Positions 6,007-13,944 of a stretch of DNA of 16,201 nucleotides are shown here, piece after piece. The notes beneath the pieces were generated by a model that searched no databases, was not told the DNA's origin, and saw nothing but the letters and a program-made list of their open reading frames with translations. Both the position numbers and the translations under genes were made by a program. The DNA lies in assembly GCA_017403205.1 (NCBI GenBank), contig JAFQOM010000133.1, positions 1-16,201 on the forward strand, written 5' to 3'. Each line of letters starts with the position of its first letter. The first letter of the stretch is position 1. Origin of the DNA: Clostridia bacterium (GTDB lineage: Bacteria; Bacillota_A; Clostridia; Christensenellales; UBA1242).

Positions 6007-7419
6007 TTATTTTATTTCGCTAATTTTTATTGAATTTGTTGTGCCTTTATCTTGTGCTGGAACACCCAAAGTAACAACAATCTTGTCTTGTGATTTAGCA
6101 ATGCGGTGCTCTTTAACAATTTTTTCTGCATTTTCTAACATTTGCTCTAAAGTATCGCTTTCTTTTGTTAAAACAGGTTTAACACCCCAACAAAGTGAAA
6201 GTTTATTAAAAGTAAAACTATCGTGTGTAATTGCAACAATGGTTGCCTTTGGTTGAAACCTTGAAATCATTTTTGCTGTTTTGCCCCTATCTGTAAAACA
6301 CACAATAGCTTTTGCACCAACACTTCTTGCTGTTGCACATGCAGAATATGAAATAGCATCTAAATTTTTGTGTGAATTTGTAACAGTGTCGGTAAAATCT
6401 AAATCATAATTTATAACCTTTTCGGTAGCTTGGCTGATTTTTGACATTGTTGTTGCGGCTTCTATTGGATATTGACCTGATGCTGTTTCACCAGAAAGCA
6501 TTGTTGCGCTTGTTCCATCGTAAATTGCTTGTGCAACGTCGGTTGTTTCTGCCCTAGTTGGCCTTCTTTTGTATGTCATACTTTCAAGCATTTCTGTTGC
6601 AACAATAACAATTTTTCCGTTTTGAATTGTTTTTAAAATCATATCTTTTTGAACGCTTGGAATTTGCTCAATAGGTATTTCTGTGCCCATATCACCACGA
6701 GCAACCATAATACCATCACTAACACTTATAATTTTTTGAAGGTTTTTAATGCCCTCTGCACTTTCTATTTTAGAAATAATTTCTTGTCTGCCGCCATATT
6801 TTTTTATGCATTCTCTCATTTCTAAAACATCGTTTGGTGTGCTTACAAAAGAAGCTGAAATATATTCAACATCATTTTTGGCTGCAAACTCTATATTTTT
6901 ATCATCCTTTTCACTTATAAAAGGAAGTGGCAATCTTATTCTTGGGATGGAAATACTTTTGTTGTCGCTTAAGTCTCCCCCCACATCAACACGGCAAACA
7001 ATGTTTCCTTCCTCTATTCTTTTTATGGTGAACTCTAACAAGCCATTGTTTGCATATAGTTTTTGATTTGGTTTAAGCACATCTAAAAGCGCTGGATATC
7101 CGCAGTAGACTTGTTGGTTTGTACCCTCAATAGGTGTAGTTGAAAATACAAAAATCTGACCCTTTTTTAAAACGACCTTATGGTCAGCAAATTTTCCAAT
7201 ACGAAGTTCTGGGCCACAAGTATCTACCATAATTGCGCAAGCAACATTTAAATCTTGTCGTGCTTTTTTAACAATGTCTAAAGTTTTTTGATGGCTTTCT
7301 AAACTGCCGTGACTCATATTTAGCCTTGCAACATTCATGCCAGCTTTTAAAAGCTTTACGATTTTTTCATACTCATTGGTCGATGGACCAATTGTACAAA
7401 CCATTTTTGTTTTTCTCAT
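6007..7419 (-). CDS. pyk: Pyruvate kinase with altered lid-domain motifs
   Basis: Converts phosphoenolpyruvate and ADP to pyruvate and ATP, the last step of glycolysis. The 470-aa length is normal, with no C-terminal PEP-utilising extension. Conserved residues include R32, N34, S36 and H37 (RLNMSHG), the active-site SKIES (K217, E219), ARGDMGTEIP (D243) and T275. GETASGQYP (310-318) precedes the C-terminal allosteric-type domain. Odd points: the usual DTKGPE is DTCGPE (C68), the usual DDG of the B domain is NNG (124-126), and the usual KGVN.PG is KSISIPR (154-160). The SD is AGAGGT, about 8 nt before ATG 7419. A terminator follows. The gene is divergent from a TetR-type regulator. Confidence 0.95.
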   Translation of the reverse strand: MRKTKMVCTIGPSTNEYEKIVKLLKAGMNVARLNMSHGSLESHQKTLDIVKKARQDLNVACAIMVDTCGPELRIGKFADHKVVLKKGQIFVFSTTPIEGTNQQVYCGYPALLDVLKPNQKLYANNGLLEFTIKRIEEGNIVCRVDVGGDLSDNKSISIPRIRLPLPFISEKDDKNIEFAAKNDVEYISASFVSTPNDVLEMRECIKKYGGRQEIISKIESAEGIKNLQKIISVSDGIMVARGDMGTEIPIEQIPSVQKDMILKTIQNGKIVIVATEMLESMTYKRRPTRAETTDVAQAIYDGTSATMLSGETASGQYPIEAATTMSKISQATEKVINYDLDFTDTVTNSHKNLDAISYSACATARSVGAKAIVCFTDRGKTAKMISRFQPKATIVAITHDSFTFNKLSLCWGVKPVLTKESDTLEQMLENAEKIVKEHRIAKSQDKIVVTLGVPAQDKGTTNSIKISEIK

Positions 7420-7452
7420 ATAAGGTTACCTCTAAGTGTTAAATTTGTTTAT

Positions 7453-7481
7453 ATTATATATTCTTTTTTAATAAATATCTA
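7453..7481 (-). promoter_or_regulatory. Candidate promoter of pyk
   Basis: On the minus strand TAGATA (7481-7476), 17-nt spacer, perfect TATAAT (7458-7453), about 34 nt before ATG 7419. The -35 is weak, at four of six matches. Confidence 0.5.
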
Positions 7482-7542
7482 CTTTTTTTATCACAAATTA
7501 AAAAAGAAATATGATAATTTCCTTTATTTTCAAGCAATTTGT

Positions 7543-7571
7543 TTTACAAAGTTAAAATTATTTTATATAAT
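7543..7571 (+). promoter_or_regulatory. Promoter of the TetR-type gene
   Basis: TTTACA (7543-7548), 17-nt spacer, TATAAT (7566-7571). A second TATAAT follows at 7576-7581. The gene is divergent from pyk, so the 184-nt gap holds both promoters and any operator. I see no convincing palindrome there. Confidence 0.7.
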
Positions 7572-7603
7572 TTTGTATAATATAAACATAAGAGAGGTTG
7601 TTT

Positions 7604-8191
7604 ATGAAAAGAGAATTGATCTATGAAGAAGTACTTGCAATGCTTAACGACCGCGTGGACTATAAATCTATTACCCTTAGTGAAGTAGCTAAACGTTGTG
7701 GTATGGGCAAAAGCACAATATATGAATATTTTGCATCTAAAGATGAAATGGTTTTTAATAGCATCATTTTTTATCTTAACAGAATGGTTAAATTCTTTTC
7801 TGCCGGATTTAAAGTTACGACCTTTAGGGCCAGCCTTAAAACATTTATTAAAGCAGTAATCATTACAATGAAGGCGAACTATTGGATGGTTATGCCATGG
7901 ACCTTCTTAGATAATTATGCTCCTTTCTTGTCAGAAGAAGATGCCGATACTATTACAGAAATGCTTTATAAATGTAAAGAGGTTATTATGTCTTTATTTA
8001 CCTCTATTTGCGAAAAGGGCGAAGAAGAAGGTTTCTTGTTTCAAATTTCAGACGGAGCTATTAATTTTGCATATAATGGAATTATTGGTTCTTTGTGTGA
8101 TGAAGTTGACTCTGAATATGATTTAGAGGACCCAGACTCTAAAGCCTTTATTGAAGAACTTGTTGCATGCGTTGTAAAACAACTTAATTAA
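7604..8191 (+). CDS. TetR/AcrR-family transcriptional regulator
   Basis: A 195-aa protein with an N-terminal helix-turn-helix (about 22-45): ITLSEVAKRCGMGKSTIYEYF followed by SKDEM, the classic TetR DNA-binding signature. The remaining helical domain (about 50-195) would bind an unknown ligand and dimerise. ATG 7604 is chosen because AGAGAGG ends 6 nt upstream; the TTG at 7598 lies too close to that SD. Such proteins usually repress neighbouring genes. Here the nearest candidates are itself and divergent pyk, but no transporter or resistance gene is adjacent. Target and ligand are unknown. A terminator follows, so it is a single-gene unit. Confidence 0.9.
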   Translation: MKRELIYEEVLAMLNDRVDYKSITLSEVAKRCGMGKSTIYEYFASKDEMVFNSIIFYLNRMVKFFSAGFKVTTFRASLKTFIKAVIITMKANYWMVMPWTFLDNYAPFLSEEDADTITEMLYKCKEVIMSLFTSICEKGEEEGFLFQISDGAINFAYNGIIGSLCDEVDSEYDLEDPDSKAFIEELVACVVKQLN

Positions 8192-8199
8192 TTAAAAAC

Positions 8200-8238
8200 A
8201 AAAAGACGTAGTATTGTTTGATTTCTACGTCTTTTTAT
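8200..8238 (+). terminator. Terminator of the TetR-type gene
   Basis: AAAAGACGTAG (8201-8211) pairs with CTACGTCTTTTT (8225-8236), with a 13-nt loop and T-rich tail. Confidence 0.88.
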
Positions 8239-8247
8239 TTTATAATA

Positions 8248-8276
8248 TTTACGTTTTATTTTAAAAAACATATAAC
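8248..8276 (+). promoter_or_regulatory. Promoter of tRNA-Gln
   Basis: TTTACG (8248-8253), 17-nt spacer, TATAAC (8271-8276), 18 nt before the tRNA 5' end. Confidence 0.5.
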
Positions 8277-8294
8277 AATTATTAACTGTTTTAA

Positions 8295-8369
8295 TGGGGC
8301 GTCGCCAAGCGGTAAGGCATCAGACTCTGACTCTGACATTCGTAGGTTCGAATCCTACCACCCCAGCCA
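8295..8369 (+). tRNA. tRNA-Gln(CTG)
   Basis: A 75-nt cloverleaf with encoded CCA, closely following bacterial tRNA-Gln (TGGGG start, GCCAAGCGGTAAGGC D arm, G73). The anticodon stem is TCAGA/TCTGA and loop CTCTGAC gives anticodon CTG. The T arm GTAGG/CCTAC is fully paired. The acceptor stem has one mismatch, C6 against A67; related tRNA-Gln genes usually have a T-A pair there. It sits between the TetR and ttcA-like genes with its own promoter and terminator. Confidence 0.95.
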
Positions 8370-8393
8370 TAACTTTATATTTATATATTAAAA

Positions 8394-8424
8394 CAAAAAC
8401 AACCAGAATCGGTGGTTGTTTTTT
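8394..8424. terminator. Bidirectional terminator between tRNA-Gln and ttcA-like gene
   Basis: AAAAACAACCA pairs with TGGTTGTTTTTT around GAATCGG. It has A-rich and T-rich flanks, so it can end the tRNA-Gln transcript (+) and the convergent ttcA-like transcript (-). Confidence 0.85.
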
Positions 8425-8432
8425 GTTTGTGA

Positions 8433-9323
8433 TTACATATTTTTGTTATCATTTTGTTGCCTTTTTTTACGCAATATTTTTCTTTTATTATAAACATCTA
8501 AAAACTCGTGGGCTTTGCCGCTTTCTTTATAGCCAATTAATGTATCAACATTTACAAGCTTTGTGCTTTGCAAAATGTTTATATCAATATTTTCATATTT
8601 TTCTTTTAGTTTTGCAATTAACTCTTTCATTTCTTTACGTTTAGATTCTATTTCTTCTTGCGCAGCCGCCTCTGTAAACCTACAAGCACATCTAATAAAG
8701 TCTAAACCATTACTTTTTGACCACTTTAAAATAGCGTCTTCTTTTACATAATAAAGAGGTCTAATAAGTTCCATACCCTCAAAATTTTGTGATATTACTT
8801 TTGGCATCATTGTTTTAATTTCCGCTCCATATAAAATGCTCATTAAAACAGTTTCTATTACATCGTTAAAATGATGACCAAGGGCAATTTTGTTGCATCC
8901 TAGTTTTTTTGCATGTGAATATAAATATCCCCTGCGCATTCTTGCACATAAATAACAGGGAGAGTCTTTTATTTCTTTTACAGCATCAAAAATTTGTGTT
9001 TCAAAAACAGTTAATGGCAACTCCATTTTTTTTGCATTATACAATATTTTTTGATAGTTTTTATCATTATATCCCGGGTTCATAACCAAAAAAACAAGTT
9101 CAAAATTTTGTTTGCCGTGTTTTTGTATTTCTTGCATGCATTTTGCAAGTAACATAGAGTCTTTTCCTCCTGAAATACAAACAGCTATTTTGTCGCCATC
9201 CTCAATCATTTCAAACTCTTTAAGTGCTCTTACAAAAGGTGCAAAAATGTCTTTTCTAAATTTTTTTATAATGCTTCTTTCTATTTCTATATTGCTTTTT
9301 TCTTCCATGCTTATATTATACAT
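8433..9323 (-). CDS. ttcA: TtcA-like tRNA 2-thiocytidine synthetase (PP-loop ATPase)
   Basis: TtcA-family enzymes adenylate and thiolate C32 in tRNA anticodon loops, using ATP and an Fe-S cluster. This 296-aa protein has the PP-loop SGGKDS (51-56) and the cluster ligands C123/C126 in CYLCARMRRG plus C212 or C214 in RCACR. It also has KIALGHHFNDVIET (145-158), all in TtcA order. Residues 225-296 are a Lys/Glu-rich helical and basic tail. The exact thiolated base is inferred from family. The start is uncertain: ATG 9323 gives the longest form. ATG 9308 lies 6 nt after a TATAAT (9320-9315) that overlaps the longer N-terminus and would give a leaderless mRNA. No SD is seen for either. Confidence 0.85.
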   Translation of the reverse strand: MYNISMEEKSNIEIERSIIKKFRKDIFAPFVRALKEFEMIEDGDKIAVCISGGKDSMLLAKCMQEIQKHGKQNFELVFLVMNPGYNDKNYQKILYNAKKMELPLTVFETQIFDAVKEIKDSPCYLCARMRRGYLYSHAKKLGCNKIALGHHFNDVIETVLMSILYGAEIKTMMPKVISQNFEGMELIRPLYYVKEDAILKWSKSNGLDFIRCACRFTEAAAQEEIESKRKEMKELIAKLKEKYENIDINILQSTKLVNVDTLIGYKESGKAHEFLDVYNKRKILRKKRQQNDNKNM

Positions 9324-9373
9324 ATTTTTACATTTTGTTTAATACTTTTTTAACAAAAAAAGCAAACAAAAAG

Positions 9374-9401
9374 TTGTTTTTTTATTTATATTTGATAAAA
9401 T
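9374..9401 (+). promoter_or_regulatory. Candidate promoter of the P-type ATPase, very close to the start codon
   Basis: TTGTTT (9374-9379), 16-nt spacer, TAAAAT (9396-9401) with an extended-10 TG at 9393-9394. The ATG at 9408 is where transcription would begin, and there is no SD. Confidence 0.45.
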
Positions 9402-9407
9402 TGTTAT

Positions 9408-11747
9408 ATGGAAAATTTTGAATTTGAAACAAACCCAAAAACAGGGTTAACAGATGAGCAAGTTTTGCAAAAAATTAAACTTGGAAAAGTTAATAAAATT
9501 AAAACAAAAACATCAAAAACATATGCTCAAATTTTTTTTGGCAATATATTTACATGGTTTAATGTTATTTGTTTTTTAATAGCCGGCATATTAATAGCTG
9601 TTGGTAGTTTTGAAAATGTTTTGTTTTTGGTTATATTTTTATCCAACCTCTTAATTGGTATTGTTCAAGAAGTTAGGGCAAAGATAACTGTTGACAAGAT
9701 TTCTGTTTTTGTAAATGCAAATGTAACCGTTTTAAGAAACGGAAAAAAAACAGAGGTCGAATTAAGTGATGTTGTTGAAGGAGATATAATTTATTTTGAC
9801 GCCGGTCAACAAATATGTTGTGATTGCCTTTTAATTGACGGAAAGATTGAAACAAACGAAAGTTTGTTAACTGGCGAAAGCAAGCCTGTTAAAAAACAAC
9901 AAAATTCAAGTTTATTAGGTGGAAGTTTTGTTGTTAGCGGCAGTTGCACCGCTGTTGCTACTAAGGTAGGAATGGAAAGTTATTCTTCTACCCTTATAAA
10001 AAAAGCCCGCGAAGTTAAGGCAAACAAAAGTGAAATTTTAAAAACTTTAAATTTGGTTATTAAAACTATTGGCTTTTTAATTGTTCCTCTTGGACTTTTA
10101 ACTTTTTTAGATTTAAAGCATGTAGAAAGTGTAGAAACCGCTTTAATAAAAACATCTGGCTCTGTAATAGGCATGATGCCTGTTGGTATGTTTTTGTTAA
10201 CAAGCGTATCACTTGTTGTTGGCGTTTTAAAACTTGCAAAAAACAAAACTCTTGTGCAGGATCTTTATAGCATAGAGTCACTTGCACGCGCTCAAGTTTT
10301 GTGCCTTGATAAAACAGGAACAATCACAGATGGAACAATGTCTGTTGTGGATGTAGTAAAACTATCAGATGATTTTGATATAAACACCATAATGAAAAAT
10401 TATTTAAAAGCCTCTCAATCCAACAACCTAACTCAGAGAGCTCTCAGAAAACATTTTAGTTTTGATGGCGATTATAAGGCTGTTAGTTGCATACAGTTTA
10501 GCAGTGAAAGAAAGTTTTCTGCCGTAACGTTTGAAAATCATGGCACGTTTATGCTTGGTGCGCCTGAGTTTGTTACAAAAAATTTAACACAAGAAACAAA
10601 ACAAGTTATAAAAGATTTTTCTGCTAAAGGACTGAGGGTTGTATTATTGTGTCACAACAAAAACGCAATAAAAAACGATGAGTTAGATAACAACTCCACC
10701 CCAATTGCTGTTATTACATTAAGAGACAATATCAGGCCAGATGCAAAAGACACTATTGCTTGGTTTAATAAAAATGATGTAGATATAAAAATAATTTCTG
10801 GTGACAATGTAGACACTGTTAGTACAATCGCTAAAAGCGTTGGTGTTAAAGGCGCAGACAAGTGCATAAGCTTGTATGGTTTGTCAGATGAAGAAGTTGT
10901 TGATTGCGCTACCAAATACAATGTTTTTGGTAGAGTTAGCCCAGAACAAAAATACTTAATTGTAAAAACTCTTAGGGGTGAAGGCTTAAAGGTGGCCATG
11001 ACTGGAGATGGTGTTAATGATATTTTAGCTTTAAAAGAATCTGATTGTTCTATTGCTATGGCTAGTGGTAGTGAGGCCACAAGAAGCGCAAGTAATCTTG
11101 TTATGTTAAACGACAACTTTAGCGCAATGCCTCAAATTGTTGCAGAAGGTAGACGTGTTATAAACAATATTTCGAAAGCTTCTTCTTTGTTTTTAACAAA
11201 AACTTTTTTTACTATGTTTTTAACGATATTTGTTTTGGTATCTCCCACCTCAAACTTTCCGCTACAACCAAATCAAATTTTGTTGTGGGAAACTTTGTTT
11301 ATTGGTATTCCGGCCTTTATGTTGGCCCTACAGGCAAATAATGAAAGGGTAAGCGGCTCGTTTTTAGGTAGTTTAACATCAAAGGCGTTACCGGGTGCTG
11401 TTGTGTTGTTTTTAAGTTCTATGGCTTGTTATATTTATTGCAGCGTTATTAAAAATTTTGATTTAATACCAACACTTATATCATATACGGTTACTTTTGG
11501 CGCTTTCTTTATATTGCTTAACTTATGCTTGCCTCTTGACAAATTTAGATCAATAGTTTGTTTTGGATTGCTTGTGTTGTGCATAATATCGTTTTTTATA
11601 ATCCCTAATGGATTTTTTGATTATGTAGCATTAACATCAAAAGAATTTATATTTTTAGTTGTTGCGTGGTTCTTTATTTACTTGTTGTATATGCTGTTAA
11701 AATATTTGCTAGAAAAAGTGTTTAGTTTTAAAGCAAAGCAACAATAG
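9408..11747 (+). CDS. CtpE-like cation-transporting P-type ATPase
   Basis: A 779-aa membrane pump driven by ATP through a phospho-aspartate. The actuator domain has LTGES (T155-S158). The phosphorylation motif is DKTGTIT with D301, and the hinge is TGDGVNDILALKESD (G533-D538). Hydrophobic helices lie at about 43-80, 214-275 and 595-775. The membrane segment GMMPVGMFLLTSVSL before the phosphorylation domain, and QDLYSIESLARAQVLCLDKTG, resemble mycobacterial CtpE, a calcium-related pump. It does not look like a CPx heavy-metal or KdpB type. Calcium is therefore a guess by family. The actuator domain carries a CCDC cluster where such pumps usually have few cysteines. No SD precedes the ATG and no clear terminator follows. 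Confidence 0.9.
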   Translation: MENFEFETNPKTGLTDEQVLQKIKLGKVNKIKTKTSKTYAQIFFGNIFTWFNVICFLIAGILIAVGSFENVLFLVIFLSNLLIGIVQEVRAKITVDKISVFVNANVTVLRNGKKTEVELSDVVEGDIIYFDAGQQICCDCLLIDGKIETNESLLTGESKPVKKQQNSSLLGGSFVVSGSCTAVATKVGMESYSSTLIKKAREVKANKSEILKTLNLVIKTIGFLIVPLGLLTFLDLKHVESVETALIKTSGSVIGMMPVGMFLLTSVSLVVGVLKLAKNKTLVQDLYSIESLARAQVLCLDKTGTITDGTMSVVDVVKLSDDFDINTIMKNYLKASQSNNLTQRALRKHFSFDGDYKAVSCIQFSSERKFSAVTFENHGTFMLGAPEFVTKNLTQETKQVIKDFSAKGLRVVLLCHNKNAIKNDELDNNSTPIAVITLRDNIRPDAKDTIAWFNKNDVDIKIISGDNVDTVSTIAKSVGVKGADKCISLYGLSDEEVVDCATKYNVFGRVSPEQKYLIVKTLRGEGLKVAMTGDGVNDILALKESDCSIAMASGSEATRSASNLVMLNDNFSAMPQIVAEGRRVINNISKASSLFLTKTFFTMFLTIFVLVSPTSNFPLQPNQILLWETLFIGIPAFMLALQANNERVSGSFLGSLTSKALPGAVVLFLSSMACYIYCSVIKNFDLIPTLISYTVTFGAFFILLNLCLPLDKFRSIVCFGLLVLCIISFFIIPNGFFDYVALTSKEFIFLVVAWFFIYLLYMLLKYLLEKVFSFKAKQQ

Positions 11748-11778
11748 TTTTTATATAATATATTTGACAAATTGAACA

Positions 11779-11807
11779 TTGAAATAAGATTTTTGATGTG
11801 TTAAAAT
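11779..11807 (+). promoter_or_regulatory. Promoter of the NADAR-PRTase operon
   Basis: TTGAAA (11779-11784), 17-nt spacer, TAAAAT (11802-11807), each five of six consensus matches, 16 nt before ATG 11824. It marks the pair as a separate unit from the ATPase upstream. Confidence 0.6.
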
Positions 11808-11823
11808 AAAGTGAGGATAAAAA

Positions 11824-12453
11824 ATGTTTTTTATTAATTTTAAAATAAAAAAAGAGCTTAAGGCTTTTAAAGAGTTTAAAAAAAATTATAAATTTGATTT
11901 TAAAAAATTAACAGAAAAAGATGGTCTTCAATATTGTGACGGCGTGCCCCTTGTTGATGAGAATGGCAAAGAAATTGGTTTTTGTGATAAGTGGGTAAAT
12001 GTTGGATACAAATTACACGGCCCTTTTAGTAAATGTTTGTCAAACTTGTTTAATTATGAATTTTATTTTAAAAACAAAAAAGTAAACAGTATTGAAAGTG
12101 TTTTTCAAGGAATTAAGCTTAAAAACAAAAAATCACAAAATAAAGCCTTTAAGTATTGGGGCATGGATAGCAATACAATTAAAGTTGCCTCAGATTTTGA
12201 TTGGAATTCTTCTCAAACAGTTTACTGGCAAGGCAAGCCAATACAAAGGCTTAGTCAGCAATATGATGATTTTTTAGATGAATTATATGTTAGTGCTATA
12301 CAAAACCCTCTATACAGAAACGCATTAAAAAATGTTCCTTTCCCATACATACTTCACTCTATGGGAACAGAAAAAAAAGAAGACACTGTTTTTACAAGAT
12401 ATGAATTTGAGTTTATGCTTAACTGTTTGTCTAGTTATGTAAAACAAAAATAA
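11824..12453 (+). CDS. NADAR-like (YbiA/DUF1768 superfamily) protein
   Basis: A 209-aa soluble protein. Features matching the NADAR fold by eye are: CLSNLF (71-76) followed by a strand; NSIESVFQGIKLK (88-100) with E91, Q95 and K98; the QRLSQQY helix (141-147, R142); NPLYRNAL (161-168); and HSMG...DTVFTRYEF (178-195). The last matches a NADAR subgroup ending in a TVLT.REF-type motif rather than YbiA's WG ending. Characterised NADAR proteins are N-glycosidases that hydrolyse a riboflavin-pathway intermediate or remove ADP-ribose from guanine in DNA. The N-terminal 60 residues are an extra basic region. SD GAGGA lies 6 nt before the ATG. It is first of a two-gene operon, 18 nt before the PRTase-like gene. 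The family call is moderate; activity is not shown. Confidence 0.6.
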   Translation: MFFINFKIKKELKAFKEFKKNYKFDFKKLTEKDGLQYCDGVPLVDENGKEIGFCDKWVNVGYKLHGPFSKCLSNLFNYEFYFKNKKVNSIESVFQGIKLKNKKSQNKAFKYWGMDSNTIKVASDFDWNSSQTVYWQGKPIQRLSQQYDDFLDELYVSAIQNPLYRNALKNVPFPYILHSMGTEKKEDTVFTRYEFEFMLNCLSSYVKQK

Positions 12454-12471
12454 TGCTATAGGAGCAAATTT

Positions 12472-13869
12472 ATGAGTACAAGTCCGTTAAGATATAGTGA
12501 TTTTGATGTTTTAGGTGTTATAAAACTAAAACCAGATGAGGTTAGCGATCAACTTATACCTTTTTTAACGCCTGTTTATAATGGTGATCAAGTAGATCAC
12601 TATCTTTCCAGAGGCGAAAAATATTATCAAGCTGGCCTTACTTACACAGATAGGGCACAAGAATATGAATATCTTAAAAGCATTTTCCCCCACGACGACC
12701 CAACTAGTAAAGAGGCTTTTGTTGTTGCAGAACACATGGCAAACCACTCTGCAAGAATATTTTTTAGTGAAATGATTAAGCAAATTTTTTTAAAAGACAA
12801 CAATCACTTTGAACAAATTCGTAGCACATTTATAAAAGACTGTGCTATGGTCAGAAGTATTTTAAGGGGAGAAGAAACTGTTTGTCATACAGACCACTTG
12901 CCTACTGGCAGTTGGACTACAGAATCTAGACAAATAGAACTTGACAACAAGGCTTTGCTTGATATTTTTGCTAGGTCTATAGAAATTGGTGATCCAGCAA
13001 GCACTTTAGTTTTAACACCTGGTTTTGGTTCTGTTTATGTTGGACCTTTTATGCATTTAGAAAACTATGGTGTAGAGTTTGAAAATTTGTATTTAAGTGC
13101 ATATGCAAAAGGTAAAAGTACTGCTGATAGTTTGGTTCAAAACTTGTTTAAAGATACTGGAAAGCCTTTAAAAGACATGTTAAAAGATGGCAACCTTGAT
13201 ATTACACAACTTATGACAAATGGGCAAAATTATTTTAATCAACCAAAAACTAATTGCCTTGTTTTGGATGATAATATGGGCACTGGCAATACAGCCGCTA
13301 TAATAGTGCAAGCTGTAGAGCGAGATTTAGGAATACATAATTGCACCCAAATGGCAGCAATGAACAACTGGGTAAACTTTGCAAAAGTAAAATTTGGAAA
13401 TGATTTGTTAAGCCAAAATTTATCTTCTGAACAAAAAGAAAACATTGACAACCATTTGTCTACACTACAATCAATTTTAGATCGTCATAATACAGATAGC
13501 AATATGCTTACAAGAACAGATATTGTTAACCCTGATATATCTTCTAACCCTAATATTTTTCAGTCTCCTATTAACTTTCCTGATTATAAGTTATTGAAAA
13601 GAGCGATATCCTGTTTGCAACAAGGTAACGGCAACGAATATGACGACGTTATGACAAGGTATGGCTATGGAAGTGTAAAACAAGGTGACCTAACAACATG
13701 TATAGAAATTGCCGATCAGGCTAAAGAATTAGTATCGGATGCGTTAGATAGTGCCGTTTCTGCACCAAACCTACAAGCCACGGCAAGCAACATATCAACT
13801 ATGGTTAAAATTGTATCTGATACAAAAGTTGATATTCCAGAACCACAACAACCAGACTCACAAGAATAA
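12472..13869 (+). CDS. Large phosphoribosyltransferase-like protein
   Basis: A 465-aa soluble protein. Residues 262-274 read CLVLDDNMGTGNT, a strong type I phosphoribosyltransferase PRPP loop (D266, D267, T271, G272, T274). Residues 178-215 (LVLTPGFGSVYVGPFMH onward to AYAKGKS) fit the preceding first half of that Rossmann-like core, with a longer than usual insert between them. Residues 1-165 and about 290-440 are helical and unlike common salvage enzymes, and the C-terminus is Pro/Gln-rich. At 465 aa it is about twice the length of a simple PRTase. It could transfer a base to or from PRPP, or use the fold for another role. SD AGGAG lies 7 nt upstream. It is paired with the NADAR-like gene and followed by a terminator. 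Confidence 0.65.
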   Translation: MSTSPLRYSDFDVLGVIKLKPDEVSDQLIPFLTPVYNGDQVDHYLSRGEKYYQAGLTYTDRAQEYEYLKSIFPHDDPTSKEAFVVAEHMANHSARIFFSEMIKQIFLKDNNHFEQIRSTFIKDCAMVRSILRGEETVCHTDHLPTGSWTTESRQIELDNKALLDIFARSIEIGDPASTLVLTPGFGSVYVGPFMHLENYGVEFENLYLSAYAKGKSTADSLVQNLFKDTGKPLKDMLKDGNLDITQLMTNGQNYFNQPKTNCLVLDDNMGTGNTAAIIVQAVERDLGIHNCTQMAAMNNWVNFAKVKFGNDLLSQNLSSEQKENIDNHLSTLQSILDRHNTDSNMLTRTDIVNPDISSNPNIFQSPINFPDYKLLKRAISCLQQGNGNEYDDVMTRYGYGSVKQGDLTTCIEIADQAKELVSDALDSAVSAPNLQATASNISTMVKIVSDTKVDIPEPQQPDSQE

Positions 13870-13893
13870 TATAAATTTTATAATTTTATTTAT

Positions 13894-13924
13894 AAAAAAG
13901 GAGCAAACTATTTGCTCCTTTTTT
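13894..13924. terminator. Bidirectional terminator between the PRTase-like gene and queH
   Basis: AAAAAAGGAGCAAA pairs with TTTGCTCCTTTTTT around a CTA loop (13908-13910). It ends the + operon and the convergent queH transcript. Confidence 0.92.
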
Positions 13925-13944
13925 GGTGTTAAATATAAAATTTT

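Noticed and set aside
8294..8644. 116-aa + ORF starting in tRNA-Gln
   Set aside because: It overlaps the tRNA, the terminator and the antisense of the ttcA-like gene.
10652..11116. 154-aa antisense ORF inside the P-type ATPase
   Set aside because: It is a shadow of the conserved hinge region of the ATPase; it has no SD and no recognisable domain.
11764..11769. TTGACA upstream of the NADAR-like gene
   Set aside because: No -10 hexamer at a 16-18 nt spacing; the TTGAAA/TAAAAT pair just downstream fits better.
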